The position numbers and the translations under genes were made by a program. A model generated the notes under the pieces. That model saw only the letters and a program-made list of their open reading frames with translations. It did no database searches and was not told the DNA's origin. From Microbacteriaceae bacterium VKM Ac-2854 (lineage in GTDB: Bacteria > Actinomycetota > Actinomycetes > Actinomycetales > Microbacteriaceae), in the NCBI GenBank assembly GCA_013205085.1, contig JABMLH010000001.1, positions 986,749-1,050,748 on the forward strand: a DNA stretch of 64,000 nucleotides, given 5' to 3'. This document shows, in pieces, positions 24,061-32,495 of the stretch (its first letter is position 1; every line of letters starts with the position of its first letter).

Positions 24061-24866
24061 ACGGCGACCGCCGCGCGGATGCCGGGGTGGTGCTGGTAGT
24101 CCGCGACCACGAAGTCGTCGAAGTCGTAGTCGAAGATCGACCCCGGGCGGCGCGCGAGGATGAGCGTGGGGGCCGGGTACGGGTCGCGGCTGAGCTGCAG
24201 CTCGACCTGCTCGACGTGGTTGTCGTAGATGTGGCAGTCGCCGCCCGTCCAGACGAACTCGCCGACCTCAAGGCCGGTCTGCTGGGCGATCATGTGTGTG
24301 AGCAGCGCGTAGGAGGCGATGTTGAACGGCACACCGAGGAACATGTCGGCGCTGCGCTGATACAGCTGGCAGGAGAGCTTGTTGTCGGCCACGTAGAACT
24401 GGAACAGGGCGTGGCAGGGGGCGAGCGCCATGTTCGGGATGTCGGCCGGGTTCCACGCCGACACCAGCAGCCGGCGCGAGTCGGGGTTGCGCCGGATCTC
24501 CTCGATCACCTCGGCGATCTGGTCGATCGTCTGCCCGCCCGCCGTGGGCCAGGAGCGCCACTGCACGCCGTAGACCGGGCCGAGCTCGCCGGAGGCATCC
24601 GCCCACTCGTCCCAGATGGTGACGCCGTTCTCCCGCAGCCAGTTCACGTTCGACTCGCCGCGGAGGAACCAGAGCAGCTCGTACGCGATGGAGCGGAAGT
24701 GCACTCGCTTCGTGGTGATCAGCGGGAACCCGTCGGCCAGGTCGAAGCGGATCTGGCGCCCGAAGAGGCTGCGGGTTCCGGTTCCGGTGCGGTCGCCCTT
24801 GCGGGTGCCGTCCTGCAGGACCTCGTTCAGCAATGCCTCGTACGGGCCCCATGCGCTAGTCGTCAC
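24057..24866 (-). CDS. thyA: Thymidylate synthase
   Basis: Makes dTMP from dUMP using methylene-tetrahydrofolate. The 269-residue protein has the usual length and landmarks: [30 protein letters not shown], the catalytic cysteine in [27 protein letters not shown] and [14 protein letters not shown]. The GTG start at 24866 was chosen because the conserved sequence begins there ([10 protein letters not shown]) and upstream codons are unrelated. It is the first gene of the thyA-folA operon. Confidence 0.97.
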   Translation of the reverse strand: MTTSAWGPYEALLNEVLQDGTRKGDRTGTGTRSLFGRQIRFDLADGFPLITTKRVHFRSIAYELLWFLRGESNVNWLRENGVTIWDEWADASGELGPVYGVQWRSWPTAGGQTIDQIAEVIEEIRRNPDSRRLLVSAWNPADIPNMALAPCHALFQFYVADNKLSCQLYQRSADMFLGVPFNIASYALLTHMIAQQTGLEVGEFVWTGGDCHIYDNHVEQVELQLSRDPYPAPTLILARRPGSIFDYDFDDFVVADYQHHPGIRAAVAV

Positions 24867-25047
24867 CGGTCGATGGTATCGCCGCTCCGGGCCCGGATCG
24901 GGAGGATGCTCGGATCGGCTTCGCCCGCTCGCCGCACCCGTTCTGGGTCGAGCGCTTCGCGACGGTTGCGGCATAGCGTCGGAAGCCGAGCCCCATTCCT
25001 CCGATTTCCTCCCACTTTCTCCGACTTCCCCCGACGAAGGATCCGCC

Positions 25048-25593
25048 GTGCCCCGCATCCGCTTGCTCCTGGCCCCTCTCGTTCTGCTGATCGCGCTGCT
25101 GGCGTCGCCACCCGCGCTCGCGGAGGCTCCGACCGGTTCGATCTCGGGCACCGTCACGTCCGGGGGCGGTGGCGAGCTGAGCCAACCGGTGCTGGTCAGC
25201 GCCCGGCAGGGCTCCTACAACGCGAACTGGATCGCCTACGCCGACGCTCGGACCGGTGAGTACACGATCGACGGTCTGCCGGCCGGCAGCTACCTCGTCT
25301 ACTTCATGCCCGTTGTCACCGACATCTTCACCCCGCAGTATCGCGAGCAGCTCTTCGACGGCGTGTATCGCCAGGCGGAGGCCACCCGGATCGAGATCAC
25401 CGCGGCGGGCGAGACCGTCGCCGGGGTCGACGCCGTGATGACCTACGAGGACCCGGTCGCGGCTCTCGCCTGCGTCGACCCGCACGACCGCGCCGCGGTG
25501 CGCGCTCTGCCGCGCCAGTTCGTCGCGCTCGGCGGATCCCTCACGGGCCTCACCCGCGCCGACCTCGCCTCGTACGCGCAGCGTTGCTTATGA
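25048..25593 (+). CDS. Secreted protein with carboxypeptidase regulatory-like/Cna-B-type domain
   Basis: A 181-residue exported protein. The signal peptide is [21 protein letters not shown] followed by E, with a likely cut after ALA near residue 26. The mature part is one beta-sandwich ([29 protein letters not shown] is the signature turn of such domains) and a C-terminal tail with two cysteines. GTG at 25048 has GAAGGA 6 nt upstream. The final codons overlap the first copy of a 24-bp tandem repeat, so the C-terminus may have been altered by repeat expansion. It stands alone between thyA-folA and a C-S lyase operon; its role is unknown. Confidence 0.82.
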   Translation: MPRIRLLLAPLVLLIALLASPPALAEAPTGSISGTVTSGGGGELSQPVLVSARQGSYNANWIAYADARTGEYTIDGLPAGSYLVYFMPVVTDIFTPQYREQLFDGVYRQAEATRIEITAAGETVAGVDAVMTYEDPVAALACVDPHDRAAVRALPRQFVALGGSLTGLTRADLASYAQRCL

Positions 25594-25647
25594 CGCCTCG
25601 CGCAGCGTTGCTTATGACGCCTCGCGCAGCGCTGCTTCTGACGCCTC
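25576..25647. repeat. 24-bp tandem repeat, three copies, across a stop codon
   Basis: Units 25576-25599 and 25600-25623 are identical (beginning GCGCAGCGTTGCTTATGACG); unit 25624-25647 differs at two positions. The first unit contains the stop of the secreted-protein gene; the others fill the space to the convergent C-S lyase gene. Confidence 0.9.
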
Positions 25648-25671
25648 GCCCGGGGCGGCCCGGTCCGCCGG

Positions 25672-26862
25672 TCAGAGTTCGGCGAGCGCCGCTGCGATCG
25701 CGCGGATGCAGCGCTCGAGCAACTCGGGCGGCATCGCGAAGTTGAACCGCACGAAGCCCGCGCCGCCCAGGCCGCTGTCGGCGCCGTCGGAGGCGACGAC
25801 TCCGGCGCGTTCGGCCAGGAAGGCCGCCGGCGAGGTGCCGGCGGGCAGCGCGAAGGATCGGAAATCCAGCCAGGCGAGGTAGGTCGCCTCCGGGATCCGG
25901 TAGCCGACCCCCGGCGCGTGTTCGGCGAGCAGCTCGGCCAGAAGTCGGCGATTGTGATCGAAGCGTGCGATCGTCTCGTCCAGCCAGGCCACGCCCTCGC
26001 CGTACGCGGCCGTCGCCGCGACGGCGCCGAGGATGCTGCCGCCCTGCGAGGGAACCACATCCAGTTCGCGCCAGATCCGCTGGTCCTCGTCGTTGGTCAG
26101 GATGAGCTGCGCCGATTTCAGGCCCGGGATGTTCCAGCCCTTCGAGGTCGCCGTCGCGGTGATGGTGTGTCGGGCCGTGACCGCATCCAGCGCGGCGTAC
26201 GGCAGGTGCTCGGCGCCGACGTACACGATCGGCGCGTGGATCTCGTCGGAGAACACCCGCGCGCCGTGTCGCTCCACCACGGCCGAGATCTCGCGCATCT
26301 CCTGTGCGGTCATCACTTGGCCGAGCGGATTGTGCGGGTTGCACAGCAGCAGCAGGCCCGCCCCCGCGGCGAAGGCCTCGTCGAGCCCGTCGAGGTCGAT
26401 CCGCCAGCGGCCGTCGACCACCTCGGACGCGAGCTGCACGACCTCGCGGCCGAGGGTCGGCGGTACGGCGAGGAACGGCGCGTAGCACGGAGTCGGAACC
26501 ACGACAGCGGAGCCGGGCCGGGTGAAGGTGCGCACGGTGATCCGCAGGCCCTCGACCACGTCCGGCACCAGGTGCACACGCTCGGCAGCCACCGGCCAGT
26601 CGTAGCGTTCGCCGAGGAACCGGGCGCAGGCCGCCTCCGCGGTTTTCGCCGCGTGATCGGGCAGATAGGTGAGGAAGCCGGCATCCACCGCCTCGTGCAG
26701 CGCCCGGCTCACCACGGGGGCGGTGCCGAAATCGGACTCGGCGATCCAGGCGCCGACGTTCTGCGGCGCCACCTCCCACTTGCGCGAGGTGAACCGGCCG
26801 GGCACGGCGCCGGGCCCGTCCGCTGCGCCGGGCGGCGCGACGCCGGGGTCGGTGACGGTCAT
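25672..26862 (-). CDS. MalY/PatB-type aminotransferase (probable cystathionine/cysteine-S-conjugate beta-lyase)
   Basis: A 396-residue pyridoxal-phosphate enzyme of fold type I. WIAESDFGTAPVVSRAL matches the W-ADMDF start of the MalY/PatB group, CNPHNPLG is the substrate loop, FSDEIHAPIVY binds the cofactor and TATSKGWNIPGLK contains the Schiff-base lysine K241. The family cleaves C-S bonds in cystathionine and cysteine S-conjugates, releasing pyruvate, ammonia and a thiol. Its ATG overlaps the SDR stop (ATGA), so it is the third gene of an operon led by an FAD/NAD(P)-binding protein. Next to an importer and thiol-active proteins, this suggests that a sulfur-containing molecule is broken down. 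Confidence 0.9.
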   Translation of the reverse strand: MTVTDPGVAPPGAADGPGAVPGRFTSRKWEVAPQNVGAWIAESDFGTAPVVSRALHEAVDAGFLTYLPDHAAKTAEAACARFLGERYDWPVAAERVHLVPDVVEGLRITVRTFTRPGSAVVVPTPCYAPFLAVPPTLGREVVQLASEVVDGRWRIDLDGLDEAFAAGAGLLLLCNPHNPLGQVMTAQEMREISAVVERHGARVFSDEIHAPIVYVGAEHLPYAALDAVTARHTITATATSKGWNIPGLKSAQLILTNDEDQRIWRELDVVPSQGGSILGAVAATAAYGEGVAWLDETIARFDHNRRLLAELLAEHAPGVGYRIPEATYLAWLDFRSFALPAGTSPAAFLAERAGVVASDGADSGLGGAGFVRFNFAMPPELLERCIRAIAAALAEL

Positions 26863-27587
26863 CGGATCTCGGTCCGCGGCCGCACGGCGACGTCCGTGAG
26901 GTGCACGTCGTCGCCGGCGTCGACCACGAAGCGCACCGCCCTGGCCACGGACGAGGGCTGGATGTAGCGCTCCGGCTGGTAGGGATCGCCGCTGTACTCG
27001 TGCGAGCGCCGCAGCATCGGCGTGTCCGTCTGGCCGGGGGCGACCGTCGCGACGCGGAGGCCGGCCGCGGCCTCATCGATCCGCAGCACGTCGGCGAAGG
27101 CGCGCAGGGCGTGTTTCGACGCGGTGTAGACGGCGCTGCCCGGCACCGGCTTGGTGCTCGCGCCGGAGCCGATGAAGATCACGGTGCCGCGGGAGACGCG
27201 CAGCGCGGGCAGCAGCAGCCGGGTGAGATCCGCCGGCGCGATCACGTTGAGCCCCAGGTACGTCTGCCAGGTCTCGGGATCGGCCTCGTCGATCGGCAGC
27301 GCTTGGCCGACGGCGGCGGAGTGCACCACGACGTCGACGGCGGGCAGCTCGGCGACGATCCGGGCGCGGTCGTCGGCATCCGTCAGGTCGGCGGCGAACG
27401 GGCGGATTCCCGGTCGGCGCAGTTCGGCGACGGCGTCCGCGGTGCGGCCGACCGCGAGCACATCGTGCGTCGACGCCAGATCGAGCGCGATGGCGAGCCC
27501 CATGCCGCTGGTCGCACCGGCGACGAGAGCGATGGGGCGGGCGGCGCCCGACGTGGGCGAGGCGACGGGCGGCAGGGATTCAGACAC
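26859..27587 (-). CDS. Short-chain dehydrogenase/reductase, copy A
   Basis: A 242-residue NAD(P)-dependent SDR. GATSGMGLAIALDLA is the cofactor loop, the Asp-Ala-x-x-Gly position reads HSAAVGQ, the catalytic Ser is in IGSGAS and the YxxxK pair in YTASKHALR. The C-terminus YQPERYIQPSSVARAVRFVVDA closely resembles that of the second SDR at 39935-40654 (EPERYIDPLSIAAAIRSVVDA), with VRPRTE at both ends. GTG 27587 overlaps the end of the FAD/NAD(P)-binding gene by 8 bp. The same gene pair occurs again at 38016-40654, so the two proteins clearly work together. Confidence 0.92.
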   Translation of the reverse strand: MSESLPPVASPTSGAARPIALVAGATSGMGLAIALDLASTHDVLAVGRTADAVAELRRPGIRPFAADLTDADDRARIVAELPAVDVVVHSAAVGQALPIDEADPETWQTYLGLNVIAPADLTRLLLPALRVSRGTVIFIGSGASTKPVPGSAVYTASKHALRAFADVLRIDEAAAGLRVATVAPGQTDTPMLRRSHEYSGDPYQPERYIQPSSVARAVRFVVDAGDDVHLTDVAVRPRTEIR

Positions 27588-29637
27588 GGGATGTCTCCAA
27601 TTCGGTTGCGGGGACGGGAGAAGGCGCGGGAGCGGGCATCGGGATGAGTCGGGGGAACAGGGTGCCGAACGCCGCGCATGCGGCGCCGTCGCTCTCGCGC
27701 AGGAACATCGCATCGGTGCGCGGCATCGGGCTGACGATCGTGTCGCCGCGGTTGTCGTTGACCGGGATACCGATCGCGTGGATCCGCGGATTCAGAATGC
27801 CGTCGCCGCGGCGCAGGCGGCCGCTGGCCGGGTCCACGTCGATGCCGGGTCCGGCGATCCGGCTGCCGTCGATCGCGACGCGGGTGTGCGAGCGCAGCAC
27901 GCCGCGTCCGGCGAGGCCGGCGAGCAGAGGATCGCGCGTCGAGCCGGCGTCGTGCCCGGCGAGGAACGCGTCCAGCAGCACCGTCGCCCGCACGGCCGAG
28001 CCGTTCACCTGCGCCGACGTGGCGACGAAGGCGTCGCCGTCGACGGCGATCGTCGCGGCCGGGCCGAGGAAGTGCACGAGGCCCGCCTCGGCCAGCGCGA
28101 GCAGTTGGGCGTTACGGAACGCGGGCGGCCCGCTGCCGATCATGCCGCCGAACGCGAGGAAGCGGCGGTAGGCGGGCGAGGCGTGCGTCTCCGCGGTCGC
28201 CGCGTCGAAGGAGAGGTATCTCGCTACCGCGCCCCGGGCGGCGTTCATCTCCCAGAGGGCCGCCTTCAGCGCACTGCGCTCCCCGAGTGCGGACTCGTGC
28301 AGGTCGGCGCGGACGAAGGCGAGCACCGCCTCCTGGTACGCGGCGGGGGAGTCGAAACGGCCGGGCACCGGATCGGCGGCGGCGCCGAGGTCGAAGCGGT
28401 CCTCGGCGCGGGGCACCAGCGCGGCGATCGCGGCGTCGAGATCGGTGCCGCGCAGCGCCGGATCGGCGATCGTCGCGATCACCTCCTCCAGCGGGGCCGC
28501 GAACGCCTCCGGATGCAGCTCGTGCCGCCGCCGATACCAGCCGGCGTGTCCGTCCTGTTCGATCAGCGGCAGCAGATCGATCTCGAAATCGATGCGGCGG
28601 CCCAGTGCGCTCGGGTCGAAGCGGGAGAAGAAGGTCTGTTCGGCGCGCGGCGGCAATCGGCCGTATCGGGTCTTCGCCCGGAACGGCAGGCCACGGTTCG
28701 AGGTCACGTGCAGCACGGGCTCCTCGCCGCTCGGGAGGTAGACCAACGCATCGCCGGAGCCCGTGAACCGGCCGCCGCGACCGCTGCTGAGCAGGGCCAT
28801 CGCGTCGAAGAAGCCCATGCCCAGACCGCGCACGATCGTCGTCGCTCCGGCCGGGATGCGATCCAGCGGCTGCTCGACCGGGCTGGCGTCGCGGATCCAG
28901 GTCAACCCGGCCGCCTCGGCTTCGCGCTGGCGCAGCCGGTCGCCGATCGGCGGCTCGGAGCGCAGCCAGCCGAGGGAGAGGATCACCGCGTCGGCGTCGA
29001 TGCGGCCGTCGTCCGCGAGGAGGACGCGCTCGCGACCGTCACCGGATTCGACGACCGCCGTGGCCCGGGTCCGGTGCGTGAGCACGCGGACCGTGCGCGG
29101 CAGCGCGGCGAGCGCCCGATCGAGGCACCACGTCGCATACGCGCCGTACAGCGCTCGACTCGGGTGACTTTCGGGGCGGATGCCATCGAGTTCGGCCACG
29201 AGGTGGGCGTGATCGGTGAGGGCCGCGGGCAGCGCGACCTCGCCGAAAGCGGCTCGGTGCGCTGCGGGGACGAGCGCGGCCGCGGGGTCGACCGCATCGG
29301 GGTGCAGGGACTCGTGAGCGAGCAGACACCATTCGTAGAGGGTCGGGCCGTCGACCCGCGGAGCTCGTACGGTGCTGCGTTCGTCGGTGAACAGCGTGAC
29401 GGCGCCTGCGAGCGTGTTCATGCACAGCTCGTGGACCTGATCCGTGCGCCAGATCCGGCCCGCGCCCAGTGGCGCGTCGTCCACCAGGTGCAGCGTCCAG
29501 CGTGCCTCCGGCGCGAGCTCCGTGGCGAGGGCGGCGAGCCGCTCGACGACGCTGGTGCCGCGCGGCCCGACACCGACGATGCAGAGCACCGGATCGACGG
29601 CGGCGGCGTCGCTTCGTTCGTTCGGGGTAGAGGCCAT
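27580..29637 (-). CDS. FAD/NAD(P)-binding protein (NAD_binding_9 type), copy A
   Basis: A 685-residue flavoprotein-like enzyme. The first dinucleotide fold is VLCIVGVGPRGTSVVERLA (residues 17-35); WRTDQVHELCMNTLAG, SHPSRALYGAYATWCLDRAL and RGLGMGFFDAMALL are hallmarks of the PF13454 group. These uncharacterised proteins resemble N-hydroxylating and Baeyer-Villiger flavoenzymes in layout. A closely related protein is encoded at 38016-39935. The gene is first in the minus-strand operon divergent from LysR. Its role as an oxidase or monooxygenase of the imported compound is inferred. Confidence 0.85.
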   Translation of the reverse strand: MASTPNERSDAAAVDPVLCIVGVGPRGTSVVERLAALATELAPEARWTLHLVDDAPLGAGRIWRTDQVHELCMNTLAGAVTLFTDERSTVRAPRVDGPTLYEWCLLAHESLHPDAVDPAAALVPAAHRAAFGEVALPAALTDHAHLVAELDGIRPESHPSRALYGAYATWCLDRALAALPRTVRVLTHRTRATAVVESGDGRERVLLADDGRIDADAVILSLGWLRSEPPIGDRLRQREAEAAGLTWIRDASPVEQPLDRIPAGATTIVRGLGMGFFDAMALLSSGRGGRFTGSGDALVYLPSGEEPVLHVTSNRGLPFRAKTRYGRLPPRAEQTFFSRFDPSALGRRIDFEIDLLPLIEQDGHAGWYRRRHELHPEAFAAPLEEVIATIADPALRGTDLDAAIAALVPRAEDRFDLGAAADPVPGRFDSPAAYQEAVLAFVRADLHESALGERSALKAALWEMNAARGAVARYLSFDAATAETHASPAYRRFLAFGGMIGSGPPAFRNAQLLALAEAGLVHFLGPAATIAVDGDAFVATSAQVNGSAVRATVLLDAFLAGHDAGSTRDPLLAGLAGRGVLRSHTRVAIDGSRIAGPGIDVDPASGRLRRGDGILNPRIHAIGIPVNDNRGDTIVSPMPRTDAMFLRESDGAACAAFGTLFPRLIPMPAPAPSPVPATELETSRV

Positions 29638-29675
29638 ACGTCGATAGTGCCTGTTAGGACAAAGTCGCGCCTATT

Positions 29676-29694
29676 CCATAATCCTCGGTTATGG
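29676..29694. promoter_or_regulatory. LysR-type operator between FAD protein A and lysR
   Basis: CCATAA (29676-29681), 7 nt, TTATGG (29689-29694): a perfect inverted repeat in the ATAA-N7-TTAT (T-N11-A) form that LysR proteins recognise. The half-site CCATAA recurs upstream of the CMD gene (30824-30829) and upstream of the binding-protein gene (32280-32285). Confidence 0.75.
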
Positions 29695-29844
29695 TCATGG
29701 TTGGACCGGGTCCGATTCGCGAGAATCGTCGCGAGCCACCCACTCGTGCCGAGCGCCACCCGACGCCGCCGGCCCGCGCAACGAGGCGCTTCCTTCCCTC
29801 CTTCGCCATTCTCCTCGCCGAGACGCCCCGGAAGCCGAGCCGCC

Positions 29845-30795
29845 ATGTCCGACCCCGACGATCTCAACATCGACGTGCAGACCCTGCGCATCGTGCGCGC
29901 CATCGAGCAGACCGGTTCCATCACCGGTGCCGCCCGGGCGCTCGGCACCACCCAGCCCGCGATCAGCCAGCACATCCAGCGGGCGGAGCGGCGTCTCGCG
30001 ATGTCGTTGATCGTGCGCCGAGGCCGCTCCATCGAGTTGACCGAGGTGGGTCGCGTGCTCGGCACGCACGCCGGCGGCGTGCTGGATGCGTTGCGGCTGG
30101 CCAGCGCCGACCTCGCGGGCCTGGCGAACCTGCGCTCCGGGAACGTGCGCCTGGTCGGCTTCCCCTCCGCCTCCTCGACCCTCGTGCCGCGGCTGATCAG
30201 CGGCATGCAGAGCCAGCACCGGGGTCTGAGCATCCGCTACACGGAGGCCGAGCCGCCCGAGGCCGCGGCGATGATCGTGGCCGGCCAGGCCGACGTGGCC
30301 CTGGTGTTCTCCTATCCGGGCGACGACGCCGCGCACCACCCAGACGCGGCGGCCGGACTGGTGCTCTCGCACCTCTACAACGACGGCGTGTACGTGCTTC
30401 TCGCCGACGACCATCCGCTCGCCGACGAGGAGTTCCTGGAACTGGACACGCTGGCCGACGACCAGTGGATCGCCGGCTGTCCACGCTGCCGTTCGCACCT
30501 GATGCGGGTGTGCGAGCTGCACGGCTACGAACCCGACATCACCTACGAGACCGACAACGCCAACGCCACGATCGGCATGGTCGCGCACGGTCTCGGGATC
30601 GCCCTGGTGACCCGGCTCTCGCTCGGTACCGCGCTGCTGCCCTCGAACGTGCGGGTGAAGAAGCTGCGGCCCGAGATGACCCGCACCATCAGCGTGCTGG
30701 TCAACAACGACAAGCGCAGCCTGCCCGCCGTCGCCGCCGTGCTCACCGCGATCGCCGCGATCGACGGTTCGCCGTGGCGGCTGCGAGCCGCGTGA
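29845..30795 (+). CDS. LysR family transcriptional regulator
   Basis: A 316-residue regulator. Residues 8-66 are the LysR helix-turn-helix (TGSITGAARALGTTQPAISQHIQRAERRL) and the rest is the two-lobed inducer domain (VRLVGFPSASSTLVPRLI; MVAHGLGIALVTRLSL). The ATG at 29845 was chosen because the conserved DNA-binding domain starts 7 residues later; the much longer open frame upstream is GC-rich noise. It sits between two unit operons holding paralogous enzyme pairs, with a LysR box in the divergent promoter, so it probably controls the whole 25.7-40.7 kb system in response to the substrate. Confidence 0.93.
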   Translation: MSDPDDLNIDVQTLRIVRAIEQTGSITGAARALGTTQPAISQHIQRAERRLAMSLIVRRGRSIELTEVGRVLGTHAGGVLDALRLASADLAGLANLRSGNVRLVGFPSASSTLVPRLISGMQSQHRGLSIRYTEAEPPEAAAMIVAGQADVALVFSYPGDDAAHHPDAAAGLVLSHLYNDGVYVLLADDHPLADEEFLELDTLADDQWIAGCPRCRSHLMRVCELHGYEPDITYETDNANATIGMVAHGLGIALVTRLSLGTALLPSNVRVKKLRPEMTRTISVLVNNDKRSLPAVAAVLTAIAAIDGSPWRLRAA

Positions 30796-30949
30796 ACCGC
30801 GCGGGATCCAGCGCCGGCGGCTTCCATAACGCCACGCATCCGCGCTCATCGCGCGGCGGGATGTGACGAAACAGCCCAGTAATCCGGGCCTGTCAGGCTC
30901 GAAGAAGTCCCATCGTCCCTGCCGTACCGCTCACCGAAACGGAGACACC

Positions 30950-31558
30950 GTGCCCCACTTCGACGTCCTCGACCGCGCCATGGGGGTGCTGCCGGACGAT
31001 CGCCTCGACGCCGTCCGTCGCGCTCGCCCCGGCACCCGGGACAACGCCCAGCTGAGCTACGAGGCCGTCTTCGAACCCGCCGACGCCGGCAACCTGTCGG
31101 TCGCGGAACGAGTGGCGCTCGCCGTCGTCGTCGCTCGCTTCCACGGCGACACGCCCCTCTCGGCCCACTACGAGGCGGTCTTCGCCGAGCACGAGTCCCG
31201 CCCAGCGGTCATCGAAGCGTTGCACGCCGTCGCGGCGGCCGGGATCACCAGCGGCCCCTACGGCGTCTACCGCGAGGCGGGCCTCGCCGCGGAGTCGGTG
31301 CCGGGGCTGCGCTTCAGCGTTCCCGACGACGCGCGCGCCGTGCTCGGCGACGAACTCGCCGCGTTGATCGAGCACGTGCACCTGCTGGTCTACCGGCCCC
31401 GCGAGGCGAGCGCGGACGCGCTGCAGGCCCTGCTCGACGAGGGCTGGACGAGCACCGATCTGGTCATCGTCTCGCAACTGGTCGCCTTCCTCTCCTTCCA
31501 GATCCGTCTCGCCTCCGGCCTCGCCGTGCTGCGCTCCAGTTGGGACCTCTCCGCATGA
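30950..31558 (+). CDS. CMD-domain protein (Avi_7170-like)
   Basis: A 202-residue carboxymuconolactone-decarboxylase-fold protein without the CxxC pair. DVLDRAMGVLPDDRLDAVRRARP at the start and the ALLDEGWTSTDLVIVSQLVAFLSFQIRLASGL helix near the end are recognisable family elements. The GTG at 30950 has GGAG 5 nt upstream. From memory this matches the CMD family found beside an AhpD-like protein, an ABC importer and flavin enzymes in plant-associated bacteria; that assignment needs a profile search. Its stop overlaps the start of the next gene (ATGA), and the two CMD-fold proteins likely form one complex. Confidence 0.82.
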   Translation: MPHFDVLDRAMGVLPDDRLDAVRRARPGTRDNAQLSYEAVFEPADAGNLSVAERVALAVVVARFHGDTPLSAHYEAVFAEHESRPAVIEALHAVAAAGITSGPYGVYREAGLAAESVPGLRFSVPDDARAVLGDELAALIEHVHLLVYRPREASADALQALLDEGWTSTDLVIVSQLVAFLSFQIRLASGLAVLRSSWDLSA

Positions 31559-32253
31559 CCGACTCCGATACGACCATCGATACGACGATCGACCTCGACC
31601 CCGCCGACGAGGCCGTCCTGCGTCCCGAGGTGCACGAGCCGCACCGCTTCACCCAGATCGGCCTCGGCTGGCAGCCCTGGCTCACACCGATGACGGTCGC
31701 CGAGATGACGCCGCGGCACCTGGCCGGCCTGGTCGAGCCCGAGCGGGCGAAGATGCCCTACTTCGCCCTGCTCGCGCGCGCGCCCGAGATCCTCGCCGCG
31801 CGCACCCTGACCGACTTCGACATCTTCATGAACCCCGACGGCGGGCTGCCGTTCTGGGAGCGCGAGCTCGCCGCCGCTGCGGCCTCGCGCGTCAACGGAT
31901 GCGTCTTCTGCGCCTCCGTGCACGCGAAGAACGCCTCGAAGCTGTCCGGACGCGACGCCGACGTGCAGCGGATGCTGGATGAGGGCGTCTCCGCCGCCAT
32001 CGATCCGCGCTGGGACGCGGTGGTCGAGGCGGCACGGGCGCTCACCGTCACGCCGTCCGAGTTCGGCCCCGCTCACGTCGCGGCGCTGACAGCCGCGGGA
32101 CTCGACGACCTGGACATCGCCGACGCCATCGCGGGCGCCGCCTTCTTCAACTGGGCGAACCGGCTGATGCTCTCGCTCGGCGAGCCGACCGTGCCCCCGC
32201 GCGCTCGGGCGGCCCACGCGGCCGAGGTGACGGGTGAGGTCGCGGCCGACTAG
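31555..32253 (+). CDS. AhpD-like alkylhydroperoxidase-domain protein (Avi_7169-like)
   Basis: A 232-residue protein with the CMD/AhpD fold and an intact redox centre: GCVFCASVH gives C116, C119 and H123, the CxxCxxxH arrangement of AhpD. It should cycle between thiol and disulfide, reducing peroxides or oxidised sulfur compounds. It has an extra N-terminal region of about 45 residues compared with AhpD. Coupled by ATGA to the upstream CMD gene. A glutaredoxin-like gene further along the operon could reduce it. Confidence 0.88.
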   Translation: MTDSDTTIDTTIDLDPADEAVLRPEVHEPHRFTQIGLGWQPWLTPMTVAEMTPRHLAGLVEPERAKMPYFALLARAPEILAARTLTDFDIFMNPDGGLPFWERELAAAAASRVNGCVFCASVHAKNASKLSGRDADVQRMLDEGVSAAIDPRWDAVVEAARALTVTPSEFGPAHVAALTAAGLDDLDIADAIAGAAFFNWANRLMLSLGEPTVPPRARAAHAAEVTGEVAAD

Positions 32254-32286
32254 CCGTTCCTGCGTCCATCCTGCCTCATCCATAAC

Positions 32287-32322
32287 GGGGCGTCGCGTTC
32301 GCATCCGTCGGCGCGATGCCCC
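32287..32322 (+). terminator. Hairpin between AhpD-like gene and ABC operon
   Basis: GGGGCGTCGCG (32287-32297) can pair with CGCGATGCCCC (32312-32322) as an 11-bp stem with one G-T pair and a 14-nt loop. No T-run follows, so it may be an attenuator or partial terminator; it starts right after the CCATAA half-site. Confidence 0.5.
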
Positions 32323-32495
32323 GAAATCTGGCAGAAACCGCCGTCAGATAACGTCATGACAACCGCACGGCCTGTTGTCTTTTCATAGTCTCGAACGGTT
32401 CGCCCGCACAACGACGCCTCGTCCCCGCGTCGTGACACGGCCAGCATCATCCCCGCACCTCCCACAGCGAACGCCCGCGAAGGAAGAAGAACCCG

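Noticed and set aside
25576..25647. CRISPR-like array
   Set aside because: The repeats are contiguous without spacers and no cas genes are present. The arrays at 20191 and 63661 were rejected for the same reason.
27151..29640. Very long plus-strand open frame opposite the SDR and FAD/NAD(P)-binding genes, continuous with lysR
   Set aside because: It is Arg/Gly/Ala-rich, has no ribosome site or family motif, and the opposite strand encodes clearly conserved enzymes. LysR itself starts at 29845.
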